Source of the DNA: Himantopus leucocephalus
Lineage: Eukaryota; Chordata; Aves; Charadriiformes; Recurvirostridae
Length of the DNA stretch: 64,000 nucleotides
Assembly: GCA_003993805.1 (NCBI GenBank)
Contig: RSEF01000001.1
Span: forward strand, 69,115,221-69,179,220
Reading direction: 5' to 3'
Shown here piece by piece: positions 15,190 to 28,500 of this stretch. A program made the position numbers and the translations under genes. The notes below the pieces were generated by a model. It did no database searches. It was not told the DNA's origin and saw only the letters and a program-made list of their open reading frames with translations. Position 1 is the first letter of the stretch. Every line of letters begins with the position of its first letter.

Positions 15190-15982
15190 CTCCAATACCT
15201 CTCTACTGTACCAGCTCTGTGTTAGGGAACTGGAGTCCTTGGGCACCGGAGGGAGGAAAAGTAGCCTTCTGAAGATGTGGGTATATGCTGATGCAGCTAT
15301 AGGCTGCAAAGCTTGTTGAGCAAACGAGTGCTCTGAAAAAGAAATTCATGCTGAAGGCATCAGTCTTCCTTACTCTGGTGTCCATGCTTCTGCCCCCATG
15401 TTTTAGAGCGCCGCAGACAGAGTGATGGAAATATCCAGGTTTCAGCCCAACTGCTTCTGCCTGATTCCTACACTTTCTTGGGCCTGTCAGTGTTCTGCAG
15501 TCTCAAAGCACAATAGAAAGTGGTATTTAACAAAATATAACTTTCTTCTCCTTTAAAACTTAGCTTTCTAATTCAGAGTTTTCTTGGTCAGGAGTTCATA
15601 TAAAAGATTAAGAATTTTGAAGTTAACAGAAATTTTCTTGGGTGAATATCAGTTTGTAGAGGAGGAAAGAAGTTTAAGGGATTTTTAAATCTCATTAAAT
15701 AAGGCTCTCACTAATGCTAGCTCCAGGATGGCTCCAGGTTGCATATGCAACACTATGCAATACCATCCTTGTACAGCAGCTCAAATATAGAAGCAATAGA
15801 GTCATACACTCTCCTGTGTTTCATTGAGGTCCTCAGCTGAGGGCAGGGGGGGATATGAACATGCTTATAATGCTTTAGGGCTTGAATTAGTTGCATGTGG
15901 AGCCAGCTGGGTGTACCTATGGAATGCAGCTCATGTATGCAGCTGAAGAATACTCTGGTCAGGCTTCACTGCATGAAGCAGT

Positions 15983-16028
15983 GAATATATATCTATATAT
16001 CAATATACATATGCAAATATATATATCT
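15983..16028. repeat. AT-dinucleotide-rich microsatellite in the AKR1D1 3' region
   Basis: Repeated ATATAT units interrupted by C and G over about 45 nt. If the distal polyadenylation site is used, it would lie within the 3' untranslated region. Confidence 0.6.
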
Positions 16029-16347
16029 CAAATCCAATTAATTCCCCACTCCTAACTTTCTCTCACTTGAGCTGTGAAACAAAATGATACTGCTTCACAT
16101 CTACTGAAGCAGAACTTCCTGTTTCAAATTCAGTGAGGAATGTGTCATTGAGTGAAAATGATTTGGCTTGAACTAGTGAGCCTGTTTTCAAGAGAAATCT
16201 TCAGTTTTATCAGCTGTCAGTTTTGAAGCTTCAATGCTCAGAGATAAAGCCTCCTAAGCCAAAACCCAGAGATTCAATAGGTTAAGTAGATTTGCTCTTC
16301 AGTAGCAATAAGAGACTGATAAGACAAGAGGAAGTAAATGTCATGTT

Positions 16348-16353
16348 TTTAAT
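16348..16353 (-). terminator. Candidate proximal polyadenylation signal ATTAAA
   Basis: The minus strand reads ATTAAA about 106 nt after the AKR1D1 stop. A T-rich stretch with CTTGTCTTATC follows. It is the nearest recognised hexamer to the stop; use is inferred only. Confidence 0.3.
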
Positions 16354-16458
16354 GCTGATTTGAACAGTCTCCCATAAAGTCAAAGCACCAAACGTTGGGT
16401 CTCTTTCAGCGAAGCCTAATGGCACTGAGTTAGGAACCTGCTTGAACACACCTTTTTT

Positions 16459-16501
16459 TCAATATTCATCGCTGAAGGGATACTCTGGATGGTCACGCCA
16501 C
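16459..16501 (-). CDS. AKR1D1: AKR1D1 coding exon 9 (M313 to Y326 and stop)
   Basis: A 43-nt coding end. Acceptor TATCCACAG|G completes the M313 codon, followed by [13 protein letters not shown] and TGA. This differs from the human C-terminus at one residue (S for H at 323). It was located by searching the minus strand downstream of exon 8 for this tail; intron 8 is 3677 nt. The exon continues into the 3' untranslated region. Confidence 0.95.
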
Positions 16502-19500
16502 CTGTGGATAGATCAGATTGAACAAGTGAGCTTCTTGGGTGAAACAGGATCTCACATCACTGATGCAGTTGTCCTGTGCCTAGCAAACCTATTCCTTGTG
16601 ATATATACGTGGCCTTCATGGAAGGCTCTTCTGCTTATACAGAAGCTGTCTGCTCTGAATAACCTTCCATGCAGAGTTGGAAGCAAACCTCTGCTTTAAA
16701 GGAGAGGACAGTGAAAGACCATTTTTCAGGCCTGCAGACTGCATACCTTAAGGACAGATGGGAAAAACGAACAAGAGTTTGAATGTCAACTATTCTCACT
16801 ATTTAACTCAATGGATTTAACTTGGGTTAGTAGAAGTGTTGTAGGGAAGGGGGGTGGCTTCACTATGTGTGCATTGTTGAAGGGGAAGACTTCTTTGTTC
16901 AGATGTCCAGAAAGACCCTCAGAAATGAAGGCTATATTTGAAGGAGAGGTGGAGATTCCAGACTGTGCTACTTTGGCTTATGCACTTAGAGCTGGCATGA
17001 ACAGGTCTGGGTCTGGTATGGTGCTTTCTCCAAATGGCTGCCATATCTAGACTAGTTCTGGCTGTCCTCTAGCTCAGCCTAGATGCTCTGCTCTGCCAGG
17101 TTAATAGCACTAGTGGCAGAGAATTTACAAAGAAGCTTTGGGGTGATCCAGTTCAGGGTAGAAAGGTATGCTCATGGCTGCATACTACCAATGGTAGAGA
17201 CACTTCAAGGTTCGTTTTAAAAACTGTGTGCTCAGGGAAGATGCATGATCCAGGATCACTATAAAAGGTGAGAATAAAATTCCCAGGGTCAACTGCAGGT
17301 GAAAAAAAAATAACACTGTGTTTGCCCGCTATTGGTAGACTTGAGAAAGAGGGCATTGGTTTTTGTTGTGGGTTTTCCTGTTTGTTTGTTTGAGAAGATG
17401 ATGCTAAACCACAAGCCCTGGCTTGACAAACATTCTGCATTAGCAAAATCAAAAATGTCTGAAGAGCATTCTCAGGTGCACCATGGCAGCTGACTGCCTT
17501 GCCTTAAAGCAGAGCACAACAAATAGTGGCATTTATCCCAGCTGTGAATCGTCCCAGTTTGGGAAGGATACATTTCACAATATTGAAGTTAACTAACTGG
17601 AAGGCATCAAACATTTTGAATTGGTTCTGTCAAAACATTTCATTCCAATATTCAGCCAAGCTGAAGTGTTTACACATTAACAGATTGAGTTGGTTCAAAA
17701 AAACAAGCCACAACACTTTGGCTTGTTTGATTTCAGTATAATTTGACAATGTCTGAGTTGCCAGTGTCATAATCTCTACTTTCCATCTATGGAGCACGCG
17801 TGCTAACCAGATCTTACATGTTCAAAGGTCTGAGTGCTTTGAGTGAAAATTATTCACTCAGAGGAGTCAATGCAGCTTCGAGTTACTGGTAAGGAAGAAT
17901 ATCCATAGTAGAGACTGGGAGCACAAGATAAATCAAGCAGACAGATTAATATAAAACTTGCCCAGCACAATATTTCTTCTAGATTTCTCCAAGGGGAGAA
18001 GAAACCATTTTAGACTGAGATTTCCTGATGTACTCGTATTTTTACAAAACCTCCATTTTGTGCTCAGATGCTTAACTTGCTAACTTATTCCACTGATTAT
18101 AATAGCCTCTTCTTATGGGCTTACTCACACCATCAGAACAACAGACTTGCACACGGTACCCATGGTAGCTGCCAACTGGAAGAGCCAGAGGAAAGCTGGA
18201 TTTTCCCATTCCTGCTGGCATTTGCATCACAGCAGTCCAAGGTTTCGCACAGAGTTGAGTAACCAGAAGTCTTTCTGTATGATGGTTTGACTTTTTCAGA
18301 TACATATTGTTGGATGAAATAAGAAATTTCTTTAGGCTGGTAGCTCATCTGTTACACTGTCAATTCCAGACACTTCAGTGTGAGAACACATAGTAGGCAG
18401 ATATATGTTTAGCTGCTCCTTACATGGCAACATCATGTTTCCAAGAAGGCATTTTTCACAGGTGACGTCAAACTGTATTTAAGCATTTTCCCCAAACATG
18501 GCACTACTGTGAAAAATAGAGCTAGCAATGTCCGTCCTATGCATCCCATTTTCCTTGTCCTCAGTGCCTCCTCTGACCAAATTTAGTCTAATAAAGCAAA
18601 GCATTTAATTTATTGGGTTTTGGATTGGTGGCTTAGATAGTTCTTCTGTGGGCATTTGCATCCTTTAACTTTACTTCTGGAAAAGACCCTTGCATTTGCA
18701 CCAAGGTTATGTTTTGTGTATATACTCACTAAAAGTTTAAATGACGTTATAGCTCAACTTAGCTATGAAAAAACAATTTCAAATACCAAAATACACATAA
18801 GAATCTGCTAGGCCACTTGTGAGAAGCCTTCTGGAACTAAGTGCTGCTAACTGATGGAAGGCTGTTTTAAGAAACTAAATCTTTAGAGCACCTCACTGAG
18901 CTTAAATATGAAAGATGAACTCCATTATGATGCTTTTAACTTAGTTCATATTTCATATCATATTTATGCAGGACAGTAAGTGGTTTATTTGTTCCTTTGC
19001 AACAGTCCCCCATCTTTTGAGCAACAGTCAACATTTTAGAGTGCTATTGATGCTGCTATCCTGCGTTTCGTTATTTTTAGCGCTTGAGCACGCTACAGTT
19101 TGGCGAGACACAGATAATCCAAGGTAACAAGAGAAATGCATGGAAATGAATCTCTAGCATTTGGCTACACATTGAGTGCCCTGAAAAAGGGAAATCATAA
19201 AGTTCGGCCATAAACTGCAGATATTCTTGAGCTGATGGAAAAACAAACAGGCTCATTCTCTGGAATAAGAGATGTTGGGTCAGTCTGAGGCTTCTGGGGT
19301 AGTGCAGCCTCCAGGTGAAGCAAAAGTACTTTGGGTGGTAAGCTTTAGACCACAAGCAGCAAGAGATCAAGCCTTGTTAGCTCTCAGAAGAGATAATTAG
19401 GAAGCAGTCTAGCAGTCAAACAAGCTGCATGGCTTTCTGCTTTCCATGTAAGAGGGAACGACTCAATGTGACAGCAGGAGCGGGAGATTGCTGAAGAAGA

Positions 19501-22500
19501 CAGCATCAGAGGAAAGGCCAAAACAAAGTTTCCAGCCACTTGAGGTCACTAAGATGTATCCTCTTTTATGAGGAAGCTGGGTAGGCAAATTTTGATGTTC
19601 TGACCAAAGTATTAAGCGAGAAGGAGTGAGCTCTCCCTAAACTAGCCCTGTGGTTTCATGTAGCAGTGTTCTTCATTCTTAGCTTTCCACATGGCAGTTT
19701 AGGACAAGTTGCCTCTGGTTTACAATCCATAAGCCATTGTACTTGAACACCAACACGATTTTCTGAGCACTGGAAGTGAAGGTAGGAGGGAGGAGAAAGA
19801 CAAGAAAGTGCTCCTATTTGCATTTTGGTTCTGATATCCATGCTGCTAAGCAGGGGCAACGCTACACCTTGTAAGTGGCTGAGACTGTCATTGCAACATA
19901 TGGCGAAAAGCATTTCAGGAGATGGAGCAGAGATGGAATAGCTAGATACAGTCACTTTCTTCTAGGTGAGCTTTTGACATCTGAGCTGTAAGCAAGTATT
20001 TTTTGTAATGTGTCCAGAAGCATATTCAGGATTCATTAAAGACCTCCCATATTTAAGCCTTACCTTAAAATAAGGTTGTTAATACAAAAATTAATATTAA
20101 AAGGAAGTGATTTTTTTTTTAAATCCTCTGAAAAGACAGGAATGTTCTGTGAGGATCTAAGAGTCTTCCTGGACTTACATTAACAGTTCAACATAACGAA
20201 CGTTTTTGTTCAGGGCTTCAATTTCTTTCATCTCTTTTTCGGTGAGGGAGAAGTCAAAGATCTAATGGAGGGAGATGTTAGGAATAAGTTAGCATTTCTT
20301 GTCATAATCAACATTCATATGTTCCAGATTTCAGAAGTACAATCCCCCCCTTTCCCCCCCCAAATCCATACTTGCTTGCATTTATTGGAAAGTCTTGAGG
20401 ACGTGAAAAATTCCAGTCACATTTGCTTCCGCTCTTTTGCAAGAAGAGAAAGGCAGTCTGACAAGAACTGGGCCACCAGCTTTGGAAGCAATACATTGGC
20501 AGGGAAAGCGGGGAGCAGTGTGGGTACTGAGTGCTGCGAGGGACACGGGAACAAATGCTTCATCTTATTTGAGTGTGGTGGTCAAGCCAGATGCTTTCTG
20601 ATGGTGTGGTTATGAGCATTTCTGGCACACCCGTATGCAGCAACACTTCCCTAACAAAGCTGCCCTGTACCTGAAGGCTGGGCAGAACAAGTCAGTCATT
20701 CCTGAACACCTACAGCCAGCAACCTTGGGCTGCTGACCTACTGAATTACTTCACCTCGCTTGTGCTGCTCACTGCAGCAACTGGTGCTCTGGGATACACC
20801 ACTGGCTGGAACTTTGGCTACTCCAGAAGGTTAAAAGACACCAAAATTTCCTCCCTACTTTGCTCTATTATTGTCGTATCATGGTACCATTACGTGACGG
20901 AGACAAAAAGCATCAAATATGGCAAAGCTTGACACTGGTCAAGCCTTATGTATACAGAAAGACATGAGAAAATCACCTTCTATAGGGGCTAAGCCAATGT
21001 AAGTGGATTCATCCATGCACCATCGGAGTATGAATTTACCTGGAAATTCTCTCTGATGCGTTGTGGGTTGAAGCTTTTTGGGATGACCACCACCCCTCGC
21101 TGGATGCTGAAACGCAAAGCAACCTGTGCAGCTGTCTTGTTGTACTTTTTGCCAATGGCATTCAGCACAGGATCCTTCAGTAAAGGTGGGGAGGACACAT
21201 TTACCCTGGAAGAAAATTGGGAAAAAACCAACCAAACAAAAAACCTCCTTATCTTTAATGTCAAAACAGAGGCATCTACTTGTTTGTGGATGGAATACTG
21301 CACCTTTTTGACAAGTACTGTGAAAGATGGGAGAAAAGCTTTGGCATTTATGTTGGCGGGCTGTCAGAGGCAACTTCCTGTGTGATGTCCTAATGTTGAC
21401 TTAGTTTCTACTTCCTCACCTAAGCCTCAACGTTCCCAATTGCAGACACTTGCTTTCTGTTAGAGGAGACCTAAGGTGAACTCCTATACAGACACCTGGC
21501 ATTTTTTGATGCCAGCATGCAGCAAAAGTGTTGCAAGCTTACATTCACAACAACAATATTTAGACATTGATGTTCAAAACTACTTTGAAAAATGAGGACA
21601 AAGGTATCTTGCATAGAGACACAGCAGTGGAGAACTATTATCCTTTTCTTGGATATTGTCCTTCTATTAGAAAGTAACATGGGGACTTACCATGTTTCAT
21701 CCCTTGAGGTTCCTAATGGGCTGTATCCAACAATAACAATGTCATGTTGTCTGCAAAATTCTAAGAGTTTGGGTTGGGTGAAATAGGGATGGCATTCGAC
21801 CTAGAAGAGTAACAGAAAGAATGATTAATCAACAGGACCACATACAGAAGCAGATGGTGTCCCAGTATTTGTGAGAGCTACAGAACAGGTGATGCTTTCA
21901 GGAAAGGATACATGTAAGTTAAGGCATAGGGAAACTCAATCTGTGATATTTTTTTTTTTTAATTGTACATTGCTGGGTGATGGATTTTTTTTTTTTTTTT
22001 TGTGGACAGCAGATCAGTCAACCTCTGTGATTATAATTTGGCTGCAGGGCATTTTTATTGGCCTCTAGTGGAAAGGTGGCAATAAGTGGTGGGGGGGGGA
22101 TGGAGGTGAGGGAAGCTCACTAGAGAAGTAGGCTGAGAAGGCAACCCATCTCATGTGGGTCAGATCTTTGTTTCTCTGCCTCTTGCATTCAGGATGACTA
22201 ATTTGATGTTGGTTTTGGGGGAAGTGTTGGCATAAGCTGTCCCAGATAGAAAGGCGAGGGGCGGGGATATGTAAAAGGTGAGACAACTCCATAACGGTTA
22301 TGACCTGGTTACAAGCTCTGCCCTCCCACACTGCAAATACTGTGCATCATTCCCATACAGGCAGGGATTTTCCGGCTGTTTTCTCAGTCTCTGGGAAAGG
22401 GATGTCTACAAGGTGACCGAGCAACCACTGTTTGCAGGCAGTCTGAAGTTAGCTGGCACATCCATGCTTGCTGGCTAGCTGCCCTAAGCAGGTCTTAATC

Positions 22501-25500
22501 TTGTGCCTGGCTCTCCTTGACCCCAGGAAGCAACAGCAATGCTGAGTGCAGTCTTCGGGGCAGGCCAGAAACAGCAAGTGCATTTTGCACCCTCTGGGCA
22601 TCTTAATACCAATGAAGGGTGCTGGAATTTCCTCCTCTTGCAGGCTGCCTTTCCCTGCAGGCCAAAGACAGAAATGAAGGCTATGGGCAGCCTCCCTGCC
22701 CTGCCCCATGTCAATCCTGGCTTTCCAGGCCATGCGCTGAGGGTGGGAAGTTGGTCCCGGTTGGTCTCTGGCCTCCTCTCTGATACTAACATGGATATTC
22801 GTTTGTGCCAGCTGAGTCAGAAGAGCTCCCCAGTGATTTCTAGGAAATGCAGGGAGCTGCCAAATGCCAGAGTTAAAGGTATTGAGCGTTCAGACGGGTC
22901 ACTGCTGCTTACCGCCTTCTCTGAGCCCTACTACTGCGATTTACCCTGGACATCCCTATCATCTTCATGGGCTTGTTCAGCTCAAGTCGGTCGCTTAATG
23001 GAGTATCCCCTTTAATTTAGGTTTTTCTCTAACTCTTACTGACGTCTTATAGGAAAGGCACAAGAGAGCAAAACCAGGAAATTTAGGAGTTACTTCTAAT
23101 GGGTTTTAAACTTTGGAAGCTTAGAATGACTCAGGATCCCCGATACTTAGTGTTGTTTTGGTTTGGTGTCAGCTAAAGTAGATGCGGCTTCATTGAGGAC
23201 TGGTTAGCCCTGAATGGTTTGTCTTGGGAATCTTTTGGACTTGAAGTAAAGTCCATGGCAGAGACTTAAGATCTGCGTTGACTCAGCATTCAACCTTGTT
23301 ATGGAGCTTTGGCACAGAGGCACCAGTTTTATAGTCTTGGAGCAGGAACTGAGGAGAGCAATTGTTCCAGCATCTTCAAATATTTATCTCTAGCCTAAAT
23401 AGGATAAGTAATGTTTTCAAGCTAGAAATGGAAGTGTGCCAGTATGGAGGGCAGCATCCATGGCAAAGCGTGTGACACCTTTCTGCACGTGGAAGCTTAG
23501 GCCATGTGTTGCCTCTGTGTTCCCTACAGGGCAGTGGCCCCGTGGCATTGCCCTTGGCTTGCAGTCGTACCTGGTTGCTGACGGGTTTATACTTAAGTCC
23601 TGGCTTGTTCAGGATCATCTCCAGCTGCCTGCGGTTGAAATTGGATACTCCAATAGACTTTGCCAAGCCTGCATCTTTACATGCTTCCATAGCCTGCAAA
23701 GAAAGCAAAGACCAGTAGAGTCCCACATGTTGGCTTGATTCCTTGGAGCATGCGTTTTAGAGATAGGTGGAAGATAGTCCATTTTTGAGACTGCAGGAAA
23801 ACCTTTGCTGCAGCAGAACTAACAGCTCTGTTAGCATGAGGGCTGGTGCCACCCTGCTATTCTAAACTCCATTCCCGTGTAGACCCACTTTCCAGACCAA
23901 ACCCTAATGTTTTATACCTCCTGTGGAGGTAGAGTTTGTCTGGAGAGCAGAAAATTAATCTGAGATATAGATACTTAAGTGCCAGACATCTGCTTTCAAA
24001 GAGTTTTGCTTACTTTATGCTGCTTTAGCACTGCCTCAAAGTTGGAGAAGGGAGAGCAAACAAAACAGATTGCTTTCCTGATAAGTCAATTTATTCCTTT
24101 TGATTGTACAACAGTTTTCTCATATGAAGTCTCTATCCAGTGAAATCCCCCAAATATCTGGAAGGCGCATCACAAAACCAGCACAGAAAATTTCCATACA
24201 GTATAAAGTAGAAATAAAAGGGAGGAGAGAGGCATTCTAGATATTCTGCACTTCAGACAAATCCTGATAGCTGGGAAAGCCTTAACAATACTGGATATGA
24301 ATACATGCCCTGGTACTCATTAGCTTCATCTGCTGGGTTGTTAAGGGGAAAGAGGTCCCTTCCTATGGTCTGCCCCTTTGCTCCCAGAAACTCTGCACAC
24401 AAATGATTTAGTGACTGTTTGAGGCAGAGCAGACCCCACCGGGGAGCTGGATGCCCCTCCTGCCGTTTTTGTTATTCCTTTCTGTCTCACAGGAGCTGAA
24501 AGCAGGGAGGTAAGAGGCTCCGTGTATTTGATGACCTCTAGTTGGCCTCATATGCTTTGTATCACTCGGTGACAAGTCAGCAAATATAATCATCTGGAGC
24601 CATTTTTGCCTGCTAGCACCATGCTGAGAGAGTGAAATGATCTGGATTGAGTTTAGCCGCTTTTATTTAGATTGATGCTATTATTTGCAGTCATTCACCA
24701 CCACCTATTTTTCTCACGGCTTCTTGGCTGAAGGGAGTGTCCTGCTACAATATATCCTTTACAATAAGCACCAGCTTGAAGATAAAAAGATAAGTGTTCG
24801 GACAGCTGTTGCTTTCAACATTTGAGCAACTAGCCTGCGAAAGAGAGGAATGAACTGCATCAGCCAAAGACAAGGGTAACATAAACAGCTAACGTGGAAG
24901 TCCCCGTTCCCCCTGAGACCCAGCCTGGATGGCTCAGCTGCCAGGGGAAAGCCCAAGCCTGCCCCAGGCTCTCTCCCACTCTGAACTTTCACTCAGAATT
25001 TCACCCATTCTCCATCTTTATCTGCTGCACCTCAAGTAGAGCTAAATTGGGACACAACTATCCAGCTCTGGACAGTGCAAGCTGAAGTGGAACGTGTAGT
25101 AGCCCATGTTATCTCTCTTGGTGTGAACTGGGCTGAATTAGTGATGCTTTTGCAGCAGACCTGGTGCAGAAGGAGACCTGACCAGCTTCAGCCATTGGTT
25201 AAAGATGTCCAAGGCTTTGAAAGGCAGGAATGTGAGGAGACTGCTAATGTCCCTTTCAGCCTCACCTGACATTCTGAAGCCAAGTGGCAGTAGGCTTAAG
25301 GAGACATTTGGCTACAGGACTAGAGGGCATCACAAAAAAACTTAGGATGCAATCTCTCAGGCAAATGTTACTTCCCTCCAAGTTTTCTTAACAGAAAAAG
25401 CTTGCGTTCTCATCTGATAACTAAATTTAGAAGTGAGTGAACTTGTTTTGAGTTTATTTGTTGGGATTTTTTTTTGTGGTCTCTCTTTTTTTTTTTTTAA

Positions 25501-28500
25501 TGGTGAGCTTTAGGGCAAGTTCTGTTTTTTTCTTTTTTCTTGAAGTTGAAAAACTTCGTTTGTTTTTTTTTTTGAGGAGGATCCAGACATTTCTTGGAGC
25601 TCCAACTTTATCAGATCTTTACAGCAGGAGAAAGAGGAGAGATTGGTAAAAACCTACAGATATCCCAACTAGCAAATGTAGAATGCGCTCTCTGAAAGAA
25701 GGAATGTGGATGTCAGATAGTTCAACAATGTTTTATTTTGTTATGAAAAATAATTAAGTGATGGCAAGAAGCAACATCTGTAGGGACAGAAGTAAAATTT
25801 ATCCATGGAGCTAGTAGAATTTGATCATTTACCCTGTCAATATGCCTCAGCTATGCTTATGAGGGCCACAAGTAAAACTGAGAATGAGTATCTGTGTTTT
25901 TAAAGCATATATGGATGGATGTTGTGTTTGCTTACCTCCCAAGTGGCACATAAGTCTGTCTCATGGTAGATAAATTTTCCATTTTCATCTTTTGGGTAGA
26001 TTGCATCTCCAGGCTGAAAAGTAAAACCACAATTTTGTGCTTTAACGAAAAAATTTCACTCCTCAGAGCAAAGATTTTTCCACAGACTCTTCTACTAGCA
26101 AACAAAAAAAAACTCAAAAACACCCTAAGTTCAACAGGTCATTAATGCTGTGCTTACCACATCCTCCACTGCCAGATCATCCTTGGAAACACTTCTGAAC
26201 TGTCATATGAGTGCACGCTCAGGAGTTCCTGCATAGCCTTGTTCTTCAATAAACTTTTGACCTACATTATGCATCCATAGGACTAGTCTACTTCCAAAGG
26301 GCTGGGTTAGAGTACCAGCCTGTGCTCTCTTCCACTTCTTCCTTCCTTTCTTCCCAGCCATTTCCTTGATCCTGCTTGTGTCCTAGGCACCTGGGAAGAG
26401 TACCAGCTCAGTCCAGCTCCCAACAGTTGGAGGGACCATTTCCAAGAGCTACTTACTAATAGTAAAGGGCTACATGTGTAGTACAGGCTGTGAACCTCCT
26501 AAGTGCACCATCCACCTTTCTTTGGGTACTAGGAACTCTTTCTTCCCACCTCTATACCCCCATAAATAAGACTTCAGAGATGAGTTATGAGCTGTTATCT
26601 CACGAGCACAGCTTTCTCTTATTTGCTGCTTATTTCACTGCTCTTGCAGGCAATGCATTAACACCTCTCTCCCTTTTGTCTGATTGCAATTTCACTTTTT
26701 TTCATAAATCCCCTTCAGTGATGTTTGACACTTGATCTGACTGCAAACTGCTGTTTCAACGGCCTGGGTAAAAGATGTTGAGATGGTAACTCCTTGGGAA
26801 TGTGCAGCTGTGACTAATATGGTCAGTAACTGGTGCCTCCCAATTTAGTCAAGAGGTTCAAATACAAGGCATTTCATGGGAAAAGTGAGCCTAAGGAAAA
26901 CACAGCCTCAGATTTCAGAGGCCAAGGTCTAAGTTACAGGCACAAGCCTGTCCCTCCAAATGTGCTGGTTTTCCCTCAATGAATTCCACAAAGACAACTT
27001 GTTGCCTTTGTTGCTGTGTCTTGCTGAAGGGGAAAAAAAAAGTCTTGACTACAAGGAGGTAGGTGGCTCTTGGGTACATTTTTCTATTAGAAGGCAAATT
27101 GCTTGCCATCATAACTTGAGGTGGAGAAGCCCTGTTTTACAAAACCACCCCATGGTATTTTGGAATAAATCATTCATCCCTGTGATATTCTAGCAGACTC
27201 TCCAGGCTCAACACATAGCAGTTGGACTTCTTTGACTTCAGGGAATGAGTCTGAATTCAAGACCTTTTTACTCTATTCCATTTCTAATTCATTAACTTCT
27301 GTTCAAAATTACTTTTTAAAAGTAGTCTATAGGCAGCAATTACATTAGCTAACTTATCATTTTCCTCTATTGCTGTCACTTGTGTTCTAAAAAGCAAACA
27401 AAGTCAGGATGAATGGTGCTTGAAGATGAATTTACCTTTACTGAGATAAGTGATGCCAGCTATTGTGGATTTCCACAGGGATTAATCCTCCCTCCTGCCT
27501 CCACGGAACTGCACAAGATGTTGAAGTACAGTTGTCTCTGCTCAATAGTATCCAGCCAATACTTTCCCTGCCAAGCTACCTTTTTATGCAAGGGAGTTCC
27601 TGAATGGAAAAACTGTCTGCAGATGGATAAAGAGGGATAAAGTGCTGAGAGAAAGGCAGTGCTTTGATGGTGATTACTGGGTCTTTGAGAAGGTCTTTCA
27701 GAAGTTGGTCACATTTCTCAGCTTTGGGTTCTTATGGACTACGCCACACCAGTCATTCCCACAAATGCTGTTGTCTTTTTTTTTTTTCAGTTCTCTTGGA
27801 GATAGCCACGCACCTTAGACTGAATGTAAGGTGGCTTCCTACCATGCTGCTGTACAAACACTGAAATAAGTGGGACAATACTGTACGGTCACTGCCACTA
27901 TGCAGGGATCACATCGTATCTTGTCATGTTTCAAGTCAGGAGGCACTCCAAAAGCTACCAGACCACTTGTGTATTTAAAACACAGCAGCTGGTAACCACT
28001 GAAAGGAAAAGCCCTGCTCCCATCATAATAATTTCCTCACCAACACAGATGCAGGAAGACAGGTCTGCACGTCCCATTGCTTTCACAACATGGTCTTTGA
28101 CAAGCGGGCTTTCTCAAGAGAGCAATTTTAACAACTTGTGAATGCCTATTGTATAAACAGAAGGCAATAGGAAGTCAAATAGCGAGGCTGTTCTGTTTTG
28201 ATTTATTCTCTTAAAATGACAAGAAGATATTTGGATGAGACTTGTTCAATGTAAGACTAAAATACCTGCTTTCCTGTTAGATCACAGAATAATTTAGTTG
28301 GGAGGGATCTGGAGATCATTTAGGGCACAGGTACCTGCTTACTGATGGATCAGTTGTCTGAGCAGAGCACCCTAGAAAACCTGCCAGTGGGTATGAGCTC
28401 CCAGGGGCAGAGGGCACGTAGTGGCCTGGAGAAGACCTGTTCCTGCTGGTCATCTGCCTTGCTAGGGTAGAGGGACTGAGCACCACCGTTGGGCTAAACA

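Larger units (their letters stand above)
15184..16458 (-). other. AKR1D1: AKR1D1 probable 3' untranslated region (end uncertain)
   Basis: Sequence following the TGA on the minus strand. Two candidate polyadenylation signals fall in it: ATTAAA about 106 nt after the stop and AATAAA about 1.27 kb after it. The human transcript has a long 3' end of roughly the second size (recalled), so the longer form is taken as the outer limit. RNA reads would decide. An AT-dinucleotide tract lies inside. Confidence 0.45.

Noticed and set aside
22539..23015. 158-residue plus-strand frame in AKR1D1 intron 5
   Set aside because: No family resemblance, biased composition and antisense intronic location. Best explained by chance.
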